Assembly: GCA_050943135.1 (NCBI GenBank)
Contig: JBMNOP010000011.1
Span: forward strand, 1 to 64,000
Direction: 5' to 3'
DNA length: 64,000 bases
From: RUG695 sp050943135
GTDB taxonomy: Bacteria > Planctomycetota > Planctomycetia > Pirellulales > Thermoguttaceae
Below are positions 56,101 to 64,000 of this stretch, piece after piece (within the stretch, counting starts at the first letter, position 1; the number at the start of each line of letters is the position of its first letter). The translations under genes and the position numbers were made by a program. The notes beneath the pieces are model-generated. The model made no database searches. It was given only the letters and a program-made list of their open reading frames with translations, and was not told the origin of the DNA.

Positions 56101-56661
56101 ATGACGATCAAAGCCGCAGTCGGAGCGATTGAACTTTCGAGCATCGGAGTCGGGTATCTGGTCCAAGACGCCCTTTTGAAATCGGCCACCGTTGACCTAC
56201 TGATCGCGAGAACCATCTGTTCCGGGAAATACCTGATCGTATTTGCCGGAAATGTCAGTGATGTCGAAACGGGAATGGAAACGGCCCGTGCCAAGGGGAA
56301 AGAAGCCGTGGTCGATTATCTTACCGTTCCGAATGTACACCCGGCGGTTTTTCCGGCAATCACCCAATCGGTGGTTCTTTCACCCGAGGAAACAGGTGCG
56401 CTCGGTATCATCGAGACATTCAGCGCGGTCAGCGCGATGATCGCTGCCGACGTGGCGGCCAAAGCCGCCAATGTCACACTTTTCCGTTTGAGTCTGGCGA
56501 TGGCGATGGGGGGAAAAGGTCTTTTGATGATGACCGGAACTGTTGCCAACGTCGAAGCCGCCGTCGATGCCGCCACCGCAACTGTTAAGGAGCACGGACT
56601 TTTGGTCGGCACAATGGTTATCCCGCGTCCGGAGCCGGAGCTTTTTACCGACTACCTCTGA
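56101..56661 (+). CDS. pduT: PduT-like tandem-domain microcompartment shell protein
   Basis: The 186 residues are two BMC domains in tandem (AVGAIELSSIGVGYLVQDALLK and ALGIIETFSAVSAMIAADVAAK), the build of trimeric shell proteins. In the first domain, Cys40 lies in ARTICSGKYL. This aligns with SKTICPGKF of PduT, whose Cys38 holds a [4Fe-4S] cluster in the trimer pore. The end, VIPRPEPEL, is also PduT-like. PduT is thought to pass electrons across the shell to PduS. No other shell, signature enzyme or aldehyde dehydrogenase gene is in the window. Confidence 0.9.
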   Translation: MTIKAAVGAIELSSIGVGYLVQDALLKSATVDLLIARTICSGKYLIVFAGNVSDVETGMETARAKGKEAVVDYLTVPNVHPAVFPAITQSVVLSPEETGALGIIETFSAVSAMIAADVAAKAANVTLFRLSLAMAMGGKGLLMMTGTVANVEAAVDAATATVKEHGLLVGTMVIPRPEPELFTDYL

Positions 56662-57144
56662 GAATCCCCGAACGTCCGCCCGGAATACCGTGGGGCGGAC
56701 TCCCCGGAACGTTTGTGGTCGGGTATTGGATATACAACCCGTTTTAAACTTGATAACCCGACCTTCTGCATACAAAACGCCAATTGTTTTGAATTGCGAT
56801 GGTCGGAGCCTTGAATGACCGCTGCCCGGAAGCTGTCCTTTCGGTGATCCTCCACCGATATCTTTGAGCGAACGTGGTACAGGAATCGGGCAGGTCTGCA
56901 CTCCTGTACGACCCGGTGGCTTCTCAATACGGATACCTCATCGGAAATCTATCAGCCGATTTCGTCGGACAAGGGCTCTCCGGGATTTCGCCCCGCATCC
57001 GAAAGGATAGGGGCTGATCGGGAAATATTCTTCGCGATTCGGAACCAAAGAGGAGAAGAGCTCGCAAGATCGGGAAAAGAAGGGGATAATCCCCCGCGTC
57101 CGAAATATGCTCGGTTTGACGGAACGCTTCGATCGGCGCCGGCA
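56662..57144. other. hairpin-rich convergent intergenic region
   Basis: A 483-nt stretch between pduT and the convergent sulfotransferase holds at least four perfect stems: GTCCGCCC/GGGCGGAC (56674-56700), GGTCGGGT/ACCCGACC (56717-56763), TCGGTG/CACCGA (56841-56858) and GTACAGGA/TCCTGTAC (56877-56909). No long T run follows any of them. It may contain an unknown RNA; no coding frame is convincing. Confidence 0.45.
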
Positions 57145-58299
57145 TCACTCTTCCGGTTTGGTGTATCCGTATCGGTCGAGGTACGGCTTCCAGCGAACGG
57201 CAATCTGCTCGGCGACTTCCGGGGCGATCGAGAAGCTGTTCTTCTTGTAATCTTTCTGGGTCTTGGCAAATTCCTCGAACCGCGTGCGGTATTCCTCAAA
57301 ATCGCTGATTCCGATGTCGGCATAAATCTTTTCGAGCGTACCGACGGGATCGGCGACAAGCTGATCATACGAAATTTCGGTAATCTGACCGGGTTTTAAG
57401 AGGTTCCGGTCGGCCATGTACGCTTCGTCCATCCGCGTAAAATCGGAAAGAACTTTTTCGGCCAGGCCCTTCTCTTTCGGAATCTGAACCCCATGGGTGG
57501 TCGAGAGTTTTATCCAGAGGTTAAACGTCGAGGGAAACAGGACATAAGGGTTCCGATGGATATAGATAAATTTGGCATCGGGAAACCGCTCAAGAAGCGC
57601 CCGGATCCGACCGGTATGCGGAGGGGACTTGAGAATCACCGTTTTCGGATTGACGAGGGTAATCGCCTTCACCAGATGCTCGAAGGTGTCGAGCCAATGT
57701 TTCCTTTTCGACTCGGGCACGTCGCGCAGGGTCAGGTAATCGGCGTAGATCGGACGGGCATTCGGGAAGAGAATGTTGAAATAGGGACTCGGTTCGCCGA
57801 GAACGCAAATCGCAAACTCATCTTCCTGCGGACGAGCCAGTCCGGCCGACATATTGTCCATCGGGCGTTTCTTCGGCATGAGGATTCCGACAAAAGGACT
57901 CAGCCAACGATGGGTAAAGAGAAAGTGACTCGGCGCGAAACACGTGTAGGTATCGGCGTAGGTGAACCGATCGTCCAGAATCATGTACTCGTGCAAGAGT
58001 GTCGTGCCGCTACGCCAGTGACCGAGAATAAAGATGGGGGGAGAGACCAGCTTCTGTTGACGGATCCTCCTTCCGAAGAAAAGACGCTGTCCCAGGGCGC
58101 AGAGAGAATTAAAGGGGGCCAGCATGGTAATGATCAGTACCATCGGAACGCGTAACAGCGAGACGCGGAAACGGCCGAGAACCAATGCTTCCCACCACGC
58201 GCCTATGGTTACACCATTCCAAAACCGGGGATTCCAAGGCTTATCTTTACTTCCCCCGGTCTCCTTGCGAATGATCGTCTTCGGAGCGTCCTTCTTCAT
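57145..58299 (-). CDS. sulfotransferase
   Basis: Transfers sulfate from PAPS. The 384 residues contain the 5'-PSB loop ILGHWRSGTTLLHEYMI, a 3'-PB-like region (AKFIYIHRNPYVLFPST) with conserved Arg/Ser, and a predicted membrane-associated stretch near residues 50-70 (VPMVLIITMLAPFNSL). The acceptor is unknown, possibly a carbohydrate or lipid. The ATG at 58299 was chosen; a TTG precedes it. It stands alone between tail-specific protease and the hairpin-rich gap. Confidence 0.87.
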   Translation of the reverse strand: MKKDAPKTIIRKETGGSKDKPWNPRFWNGVTIGAWWEALVLGRFRVSLLRVPMVLIITMLAPFNSLCALGQRLFFGRRIRQQKLVSPPIFILGHWRSGTTLLHEYMILDDRFTYADTYTCFAPSHFLFTHRWLSPFVGILMPKKRPMDNMSAGLARPQEDEFAICVLGEPSPYFNILFPNARPIYADYLTLRDVPESKRKHWLDTFEHLVKAITLVNPKTVILKSPPHTGRIRALLERFPDAKFIYIHRNPYVLFPSTFNLWIKLSTTHGVQIPKEKGLAEKVLSDFTRMDEAYMADRNLLKPGQITEISYDQLVADPVGTLEKIYADIGISDFEEYRTRFEEFAKTQKDYKKNSFSIAPEVAEQIAVRWKPYLDRYGYTKPEE

Positions 58300-58382
58300 C
58301 AAAATTTTGTTCTCGCTTTGTCATATGGCACTTCTGTTTCCGAAAATTCCCCGAACATGCCCCGCTTGGCGGCCGTCGGGTT

Positions 58383-60527
58383 TCAGAACCGAACCTGATT
58401 GGCCCGAAGCAGACCGAGATAGTCGGCGGTGATTGCCAAGACTTCGTCAAGATAATAATCTTTCTGAATTTCGGAAGAATTCTTCATCATTTTTTCGATC
58501 TTTTCCTCTTCTTCCTTGTCGGAATTGAGTTTTTCGAGTTCGGCGAAATACTTTTCCCGATTCAGCGAGGTCGTCTTCTTGGCTTTGATCTCTTTGTAGA
58601 AGGCAACCTTCTCGCGGACCTTGTCGAATTCGGGAGAAGCGTCGGTTCGAATCTTTGACATCTTGGCAAGTGCGGCCGTCATTTCGGGCGTGACATAATC
58701 GAAATGAGGCATATTCGTTGCCGGCTGAATCTTTTCCAGCTGCAGAGGATTATCAAGATCGGATTCCGAAATCCCCTCCATATACTGTGTTACCGAAGGA
58801 ATCACGATGTCGGAAGGGATCCCCTTGAGCTGCGACGAGTCGCCGCCGGGAAGCCAGAAACCCTGGATCGTGAGTTTGATCGCGCCCATGTTCGGCTTGG
58901 CTCTCAGCGGTCCGAAAAGGAGATCGGCAATCGGCTGAACACTCTGCACGGAACCTTTCCCGTGAGTGGTATCGTCGCCGACGATCAGACCGCGGCGGTA
59001 ATCTTTGATGGCCCCGGCAAGAATTTCGGAGGCGCTGGCGCTCAGTTTACTGGTGACGACGACCAGCGGGCCGCCCCACGCAATACCGGGATCGGGGTCA
59101 TTGTGGAATAAGGTCGAGTCTTGCCCGGCTTTTCTGTTATACAGGTCGGGTTTGGCCTGTACGACGTTCCCCGTTTCGATGAACAGACCGGTCAAGGCAA
59201 TCGCTTCGGGAAGAAGCCCACCGCCGTTAATCCGCAGATCGAGTACACAGGCATCGACACCGTCGTCAACAAAACCTTCGAGAATCCGTTTCACATCGGT
59301 CACGGTACTCCGTGCGTTGGCGTCGTGCCGCATCATCGCCTCGGAATCGCCGTAGAAGCTCGGCAGGTCGATCACCCCCACCTTGTAGGGGACACCGGGC
59401 GCCTTTTCGCCGACTTCAAAAACTTTCTCTTTGGCTGCACTGTCTTCAAGCTCGATTTTGGCACGTTTGATCGTAATGATTCGGTTTCCCGGAATGACCT
59501 GAAGGCGAACAAGCGACCCCCCCTTACCGCGGATCTTGCCGACCACCTCATCGAGATGAACGTCGACCACGTCTTCGATCGGACCGGTTTCCCCCTGCCC
59601 GACCCCGATAATCCGGTCACCGACCTGCAGTTCACCTTGCTTTTCGGCGGGAGACCCCTTGACGATCTCCTTCACTTCGGTGTACCCGTCTTCCCAGGAA
59701 AGGGTGGCCCCGATCCCTTCAAAATTCAGGCTCATCTGAATATTGAAGTTCTCGCAGGTTTTCGGAGACATGTAGGTGGTGTGCGGGTCATAGACGCCGG
59801 CAATCGCGGTAAGCGTCGTTTCGAGCACACTGTCGTTGGTGGTCTGTTCCAACCTTTTCTGAAGCGAATGATAACGCCGTTTGAGCCGCTCGAGCGGGGC
59901 TTCGTCGGACCATTTGTCTTCGGCTTCCGAAATCGCGGTCCCCTCTTTTTGAGCGATTTCGGCCTTCTTGTCCGCATCTTTCTTGTCGGCTTCCAGCGAG
60001 AGGTATTCGAACTTGATCCGCTGTCGCCAACGATCGGCCATCTCTTTTTTGGTCTTTGGGAATGTCAGAAGGTCTCTATCGCGGACGATCTCTTCGTCGA
60101 CGGTGAAGTCGAGCGGTTCGCTCAGGATCTGTTCGGCCAGAGCACAACGTTCGGTCACACATTGAATATAGCGGTTATAGATATCGAACGCCGGATCGAG
60201 TTTCCCTTTTTTGATCAGCAGGGCAAAATCGTCTCGATAGTTGCGGGTAAACTCATCGACGTCGGACTGCATGAAGTAGATTTTGCGCGGGTCGATCGCC
60301 TTGATGTAAAGATCAAACGCCTGGCGCGAAATCTCTTCGTCGATCGTATGGCGAGAGAAATGCCGCGCCTCCAAAATCTTGGAAAAATTGACGGCAATCC
60401 CTTTATCGATGGCCTTGGGAACAAGAGGTTCCGACCCGCCGAACGAGACCGCGCAAAACACGAACACCCAGAGCGACGCCGCGGCGAGTCCTCCGCAAAA
60501 TATATTGTTCGACAACCTTGTTTTCAT
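58383..60527 (-). CDS. prc: tail-specific protease (Prc/CtpA family, S41)
   Basis: A 714-residue periplasmic protease. A signal peptide is followed by an N-terminal helical domain, a PDZ region (GIGATLSWEDGYTEVKEIVKGSPAEK) and the S41 catalytic domain (VVTSKLSASASEILAGAI with Ser, GKGSVQ with Lys). A Prc-type C-terminal domain then ends in coiled charged helices. Prc trims C-termini and controls peptidoglycan hydrolases in other bacteria. The start at 60527 is weakly supported; the frame extends upstream without a signal peptide. Confidence 0.9.
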   Translation of the reverse strand: MKTRLSNNIFCGGLAAASLWVFVFCAVSFGGSEPLVPKAIDKGIAVNFSKILEARHFSRHTIDEEISRQAFDLYIKAIDPRKIYFMQSDVDEFTRNYRDDFALLIKKGKLDPAFDIYNRYIQCVTERCALAEQILSEPLDFTVDEEIVRDRDLLTFPKTKKEMADRWRQRIKFEYLSLEADKKDADKKAEIAQKEGTAISEAEDKWSDEAPLERLKRRYHSLQKRLEQTTNDSVLETTLTAIAGVYDPHTTYMSPKTCENFNIQMSLNFEGIGATLSWEDGYTEVKEIVKGSPAEKQGELQVGDRIIGVGQGETGPIEDVVDVHLDEVVGKIRGKGGSLVRLQVIPGNRIITIKRAKIELEDSAAKEKVFEVGEKAPGVPYKVGVIDLPSFYGDSEAMMRHDANARSTVTDVKRILEGFVDDGVDACVLDLRINGGGLLPEAIALTGLFIETGNVVQAKPDLYNRKAGQDSTLFHNDPDPGIAWGGPLVVVTSKLSASASEILAGAIKDYRRGLIVGDDTTHGKGSVQSVQPIADLLFGPLRAKPNMGAIKLTIQGFWLPGGDSSQLKGIPSDIVIPSVTQYMEGISESDLDNPLQLEKIQPATNMPHFDYVTPEMTAALAKMSKIRTDASPEFDKVREKVAFYKEIKAKKTTSLNREKYFAELEKLNSDKEEEEKIEKMMKNSSEIQKDYYLDEVLAITADYLGLLRANQVRF

Positions 60528-60785
60528 CAAATTTCTTTCTGATTCCGATGGCCACGCCGCGACACCGGATCGAAAAACGATCCCGGATCGAGGACCGGTC
60601 AGCCTCTGTTGCGTTGGGGAAAGCCGCACATCTCTTTCGCAAAAGAGATTCCGGCTCGGGGAGACGGAACATGCCCGCCTTCGTAAATATTCTTTACGTA
60701 GCATGTTACCGCCCGTTCCCCCCCTCAATAGTTTTATCATCTTTTACGATTTCGGGGCAATAGGAAATCTGGTTTCCGTCCGCCC

Positions 60786-60851
60786 GTTCGGCGGTGCCTG
60801 CGGAAAGTAGGCGACCGATTTGCGACAAACATTCGCACCTGTCCGCCGAAC
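60786..60851. repeat. inverted repeat between prc and the EEP gene
   Basis: GTTCGGCGG at 60786-60794 and CCGCCGAAC at 60843-60851 pair perfectly with 48 nt between. No T run; possibly a regulatory fold. Confidence 0.35.
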
Positions 60852-60948
60852 GGCAAGACAGGGATAGGAAGAGGTAGAAGAACGGACACTCGCCGTTCCC
60901 CATCCTCGACTTAAACTCCTTCACCCCTCGGTCAGCGTGCGACGGGAA

Positions 60949-61815
60949 TCACCAGCTCAGGAGCGCGTCGATCGCGTAATGATCGGAAGGGAGCGGGCCT
61001 TTTGCCGGCGGGTCGGAATGGATGTCGAACGACTCCACGGTAAAATCGTCGGTCAGGAAGATATAGTCGATGACATATTTCCCTTTTTTCGGCGGGTTTT
61101 GGGCCGGGAAGGTACGATCGCCGCCACGGCGAACCCTTGCCTCTTTCTGTGCGTCTCGCAAACCGGAGATAATCGTCGTGTAGGCGGCATCGGTATCGAC
61201 GGAATTGAAGTCGCCGGTAATGATGAAGGGAAGCCCGTCTTTGCCGACCTCTTTACGATACTTTTCGGAGATCTCTTCCTTGAATGCCAGGATCAGCTTC
61301 GAGCTTTCGCCCCGTGCCTGTTCGCTGACATGGTCGAAATGGGTGTTGGCATAGACAAAAACCTTATCGTTTGCCTTCGCGCGGAAGAGCCCCCACGAGA
61401 CGACGCGATTGCATGCCGCGCCCCATCCCTTCCTGCCGGGAACAGTGGGGGTCTCGCTCAACCAGAAGGTTCCGCCGTCGAGCACGTCGAATTCGGCGGT
61501 TTTGTAGATCACCGGGCAGAATTCGCCCGCTTCGCGACCGTCGTCTCGGGCGACACCGATAAAAGCGTACCCATCCAGCGAAGACATGATGTACTCGAGC
61601 TGATTCTTGCACGCTTCCTGCAGGCCGAGCAGGTCGGGGGCGGTCGCCTGAATATCGGCAACCAGGTTTCCGCGACGGTCGGCCCAGGCGTTGAGATCGT
61701 CTCGATGGGCTGTCAGCACGTTATAGGACATCACGCGAAGCTCGTCGGCCCGGCCGAAGAGCGAAAAATTCATCACGCAGAAAAGGGCGCAGGCCAAAAG
61801 AACAAGCCTTTTCAT
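60949..61815 (-). CDS. secreted endonuclease/exonuclease/phosphatase-family protein
   Basis: A DNase I-like hydrolase of 288 residues with a signal peptide ([18 protein letters not shown]). Signature sites: VMSYNVL (Asn), LLGLQEA (Glu), [11 protein letters not shown] (His), [16 protein letters not shown] (Asp/Asn) and [10 protein letters not shown] (Asp/His). The family includes nucleases, inositol phosphatases and sphingomyelinases; substrate unknown. Its start overlaps the queF stop by four bases. Confidence 0.9.
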   Translation of the reverse strand: MKRLVLLACALFCVMNFSLFGRADELRVMSYNVLTAHRDDLNAWADRRGNLVADIQATAPDLLGLQEACKNQLEYIMSSLDGYAFIGVARDDGREAGEFCPVIYKTAEFDVLDGGTFWLSETPTVPGRKGWGAACNRVVSWGLFRAKANDKVFVYANTHFDHVSEQARGESSKLILAFKEEISEKYRKEVGKDGLPFIITGDFNSVDTDAAYTTIISGLRDAQKEARVRRGGDRTFPAQNPPKKGKYVIDYIFLTDDFTVESFDIHSDPPAKGPLPSDHYAIDALLSW

Positions 61816-62198
61816 GGAATCGTTTCTCCTTTTTCGCTTTGATACTCGGCGGTGACGATGCTGTGAATTCCGCCGCGGGGAGTAAATTCCGCGGTCAGTC
61901 GCATAGACTTCGGTTCAAGAACCGCGACCATATCGTCGAGAATACGATTCGTTACCGCCTCGTAGAAGATCCCCTGATTACGGAATTTCTGCAGGTAGAG
62001 TTTGAGACTTTTGAGTTCCACGCATTTGGCGGCGGGGATATAGCGGAATGTCAGGATCCCGTAATCGGGCTGCCCCGTTTTGGGACAGACCGAGGTGAAT
62101 TCGGGGCAGACATGTTCAATGACATAATCACGTGAAGGGCACGGATTATCGAAGCATTCGAGCATATCGCGGGTCGGTTCCCCTTCGGTTGGTTTCAT
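61812..62198 (-). CDS. queF: NADPH-dependent preQ0 reductase
   Basis: Reduces the nitrile of 7-cyano-7-deazaguanine to the amine in queuosine synthesis. The 128 residues have the catalytic Cys in [16 protein letters not shown], the [25 protein letters not shown]-binding motif and the T-fold. It is the short, unimodular type. No queC/D/E or tgt is in the window. It overlaps the EEP gene in ATGA. Confidence 0.95.
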   Translation of the reverse strand: MKPTEGEPTRDMLECFDNPCPSRDYVIEHVCPEFTSVCPKTGQPDYGILTFRYIPAAKCVELKSLKLYLQKFRNQGIFYEAVTNRILDDMVAVLEPKSMRLTAEFTPRGGIHSIVTAEYQSEKGETIP

Positions 62199-62207
62199 CG
62201 GAAGATC

Positions 62208-63065
62208 TCATTTCCGGACGAGGGCACGGTAAGCGTCGAGAATTTTGAGGGTGATTGGCCCGGCAACGCCCTCACCGATCACACGACCGTCGAGTTCGGT
62301 GACCGGAATCACCTCGGCGGCGCTACCGGTCAGGAAACATTCCTGAGCGGTGTAAACGTCGTGACGGGTGAAGTTCTGCTCTCTGGCTTCAATCCCGAGT
62401 TCGGCGGCAACTTCTAGGACGGCGTTGCGCGTGATCCCTTCGAGAATGCAGGCGTCGAGCGGGGGAGTCAGCAGAACACCGTGGCGGACGATGAAGATGT
62501 TATCCCCGGAACATTCGGCCACGTTCCCGCGGTGGTTGAGCAGAAGGGCTTCTTCGCACCCGGCACGGTAAGCTTCCATTTTCGCCAAGATGTTGTTGAG
62601 GTAATTAAGCGATTTGATCCGGGTACTCATCGAGAAAGAAGGCATCCTGATCGTGCTGGCGGTAACAAGTTTCATTCCGTTTTTGTAAAGCTCTTCGGAA
62701 TAGAGGCTCAGACTACGGGCGATAATGATCACGATCGGGTTGGAGCAGAGATGGGCATCAAGTCCGAGGGTGCCGTTACCGCGGGTCACGACCAGGCGGA
62801 TATAGCCGTCGACGATGTCGTTCGCCTCAAGGGTTTTGTAGGTGGCCTCGCATATTTCCTCTTTGGTCATCGGGATCTCGATACAAATGGACTGTGCCGA
62901 TTCCCAGAGGCGGTCGATATGTTCCTTGAGCCGAAAAACCTTTTTCGAGTAACTCCGCATCCCTTCGAACACACCGTCGCCGTACAGGAGGCCGTGGTCA
63001 AACACACTGATTTTCGCGTCCTCTTCGTTGACAAGTCCCTTATCCAACCAAATTTTCGGTGACAT
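62208..63065 (-). CDS. ilvE: branched-chain amino acid aminotransferase (class IV)
   Basis: PLP class IV transaminase of 285 residues that interconverts branched-chain amino acids and 2-oxo acids. It carries FDHGLLYGDGVFEGMRSY, the PLP lysine in STRIKSLNYLNNILAK, EALLLNHRGNVAECSGDNIFIV and LEGITRNAVLEVA. The ATG at 63065 follows GGAGAAAAG; longer upstream residues have no match. D-amino-acid transaminase or 4-amino-4-deoxychorismate lyase are alternatives, but the STRIKSLNYLNN stretch favours IlvE. Confidence 0.88.
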   Translation of the reverse strand: MSPKIWLDKGLVNEEDAKISVFDHGLLYGDGVFEGMRSYSKKVFRLKEHIDRLWESAQSICIEIPMTKEEICEATYKTLEANDIVDGYIRLVVTRGNGTLGLDAHLCSNPIVIIIARSLSLYSEELYKNGMKLVTASTIRMPSFSMSTRIKSLNYLNNILAKMEAYRAGCEEALLLNHRGNVAECSGDNIFIVRHGVLLTPPLDACILEGITRNAVLEVAAELGIEAREQNFTRHDVYTAQECFLTGSAAEVIPVTELDGRVIGEGVAGPITLKILDAYRALVRK

Positions 63066-63105
63066 ATCTTTTCTCCGCATACCTTTAAGACCAATGAACG
63101 AAAAA

Positions 63106-63969
63106 TCAAAATCCGGTCCAGAAGCTCTCCACAACCTGACCGTCGACGAGACGGACCACCCGGTCAGCGTCCCGAGCCTGCTCCATATCATGGGTTACCA
63201 TGATTATAGTGAGTTTCTTTTCGGCGTTCAAGGATCGGAGTAATTTTATTATCTCAACCGTCGTTTTCGAGTCAAGATTCCCGGTCGGTTCATCAGCCAA
63301 AAGTACGCGGGGGTTCGTGATCAGCGCCCGGGCGATCGAGGTGCGCTGCATCTCTCCGCCGGAAAGCTCGTTGGGGCGGTGCTTGATCCGGTGCGAAAGC
63401 CCGACCAGGTCGAGCAGTTCCTTTGCGCGAGCCGTATATTCCCGGCGTCGGCGGAGATATCCGAAAAGGGATTCCCTCACCATGAATGGGGTAAGCACGT
63501 TCTCGATCATATTCATTTCGGGGATCAGATGATAAAACTGGAAGATCATCCCGATATAGTGGTTCCGCAAAAAATCGCGGCGGCGGCTCGGCAGATTGTC
63601 GATCCGCTGCCCGTCGAAATGGACCGTGCCCGAATCGGGGACATCGAGAGTCCCCATCAAATGGAGGAGCGTACTCTTTCCGGAACCGCTCTGCCCGACC
63701 ACCGCAAGGAACTCCCCGTCCCGGACCCGAATATCGACCCCGTTGAGAACCGGAATCAGATTTTTCCCTTTAACGTATCCCTTATGAAGTTGGTTGACTT
63801 CGAGAATCGTCCCGCCCGAGACAGAGCGGTTCCCGGAAGACGCGCCTTCTTTTTTCGGATTCCAGGCCACGTACTCCATGCCGTCGGAGCGTGCCGACGC
63901 GGGTTTGCCGACGGTCGGCCGAACCGTTTCGGTTCTCACGGCCCGGTCATCGGCCGTACCGGCCCCCAC
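63106..63969 (-). CDS. LolD/MacB-like ABC ATPase, open to the window edge
   Basis: The ATPase core covers the last 225 residues: LEVNQLHKGYVKGKNLIPVL, Walker A GQSGSGKSTLL, Q-loop MIFQFYHLIPEMN, signature LSGGEMQRTSIARAL, Walker B VLLADEPTGNLD and the H-loop THD. This is the LolD/FtsE/MacB group, which works with FtsX-like permeases in lipoprotein release or efflux. About 60 residues of low-complexity sequence precede the core. A GTG lies at 63969, but the frame remains open to the window end at 64000, so the start may be outside the window. It lies 40 nt upstream of ilvE. Confidence 0.85.
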   Translation of the reverse strand: MGAGTADDRAVRTETVRPTVGKPASARSDGMEYVAWNPKKEGASSGNRSVSGGTILEVNQLHKGYVKGKNLIPVLNGVDIRVRDGEFLAVVGQSGSGKSTLLHLMGTLDVPDSGTVHFDGQRIDNLPSRRRDFLRNHYIGMIFQFYHLIPEMNMIENVLTPFMVRESLFGYLRRRREYTARAKELLDLVGLSHRIKHRPNELSGGEMQRTSIARALITNPRVLLADEPTGNLDSKTTVEIIKLLRSLNAEKKLTIIMVTHDMEQARDADRVVRLVDGQVVESFWTGF

Positions 63970-64000
63970 CGCTTCGGCTCGGGAAGGAGTCGCTTCGGTT

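Noticed and set aside
56877..56909. B12-box-like sequence (CAGGAGTGCAGACCTGCC on the minus strand)
   Set aside because: It resembles the box with an insertion, but it lies inside a simple inverted repeat, on the strand reading into the end of no suitable gene, without the rest of the riboswitch.

Overview
The window reads as chromosome from a member of the Planctomycetota, probably a Pirellulales-like lineage. No rRNA or marker phylogeny could be run, so this is inference. It rests on a BRCT-MerR-TPR fusion protein, a leucine-rich-repeat fragment of planctomycete style, a lone mraZ with no division-gene cluster beside it, a vWA membrane protein with a low-complexity linker, large secreted TPR proteins, and bacterial microcompartment-type genes. 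GC is moderate to high. Several promoters are close to TTGAAA/TTGCCA-16/17-TATAAT. Genes are densely packed and most are housekeeping.

Left edge (1-1391): mobile-element debris. A zinc-ribbon transposase start runs off the edge, a leucine-rich-repeat C-terminus follows, and a decayed IS3-type orfA/orfB pair abuts it. Region 1392-11977: the BRCT-MerR-TPR gene, then a tight run of purL (with two PurS-like domains fused at its N-terminus), purQ, metG, a prepilin-peptidase-like membrane protein and priA. Region 12003-19351: an AMMECR1-MEMO fusion, then a MacB/Lol-like ABC ATPase and permease (with a histidine-rich loop), a DUF3299-like membrane protein, a PSP1/RicT-like protein and tyrS. Region 19661-24654 (minus strand): a secreted TPR protein, rpiB, a phosphoglucosamine-mutase-type enzyme and a vWA protein. 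Then come def, tRNA-Pro, glgC, a candidate structured RNA/terminator, mraZ with tandem operator-like repeats, tRNA-Asp and an RNase Z-like protein.

Region 29630-36769: ffh, rpsP, trmD and rplS (with three consecutive hairpins between rpsP and trmD), a second secreted TPR protein and glyA. Region 38647-52914 is mostly minus strand: infA, an M24 peptidase, a polytopic membrane protein, a cofactor-independent phosphoglycerate mutase, transketolase, argH, a short uvrC lacking its C-terminal helix-hairpin-helix domain, rpsA with a long structured leader, a PolB-type 3'-5' exonuclease and a ROK kinase. A secreted HtrA protease follows, divergent from a two-gene pduS-pduT-like module. That module is an RnfC-like flavo/iron-sulfur protein plus a tandem-domain microcompartment shell protein that keeps the predicted Fe-S cysteine. 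No other microcompartment gene lies nearby. The right end (minus strand) holds a sulfotransferase, a tail-specific protease, a secreted EEP-family phosphatase/nuclease, queF, a branched-chain aminotransferase and a LolD-like ATPase open to the window edge.

The most interesting items are the orphan PduS/PduT pair with hairpin-rich flanks, the histidine-rich ABC/DUF3299 operon (metal or lipoprotein handling), the structured RNA candidate between mraZ and glgC, the solitary mraZ with its repeats, and the domain-altered PurL and UvrC. No CRISPR array, prophage or rRNA operon was seen.
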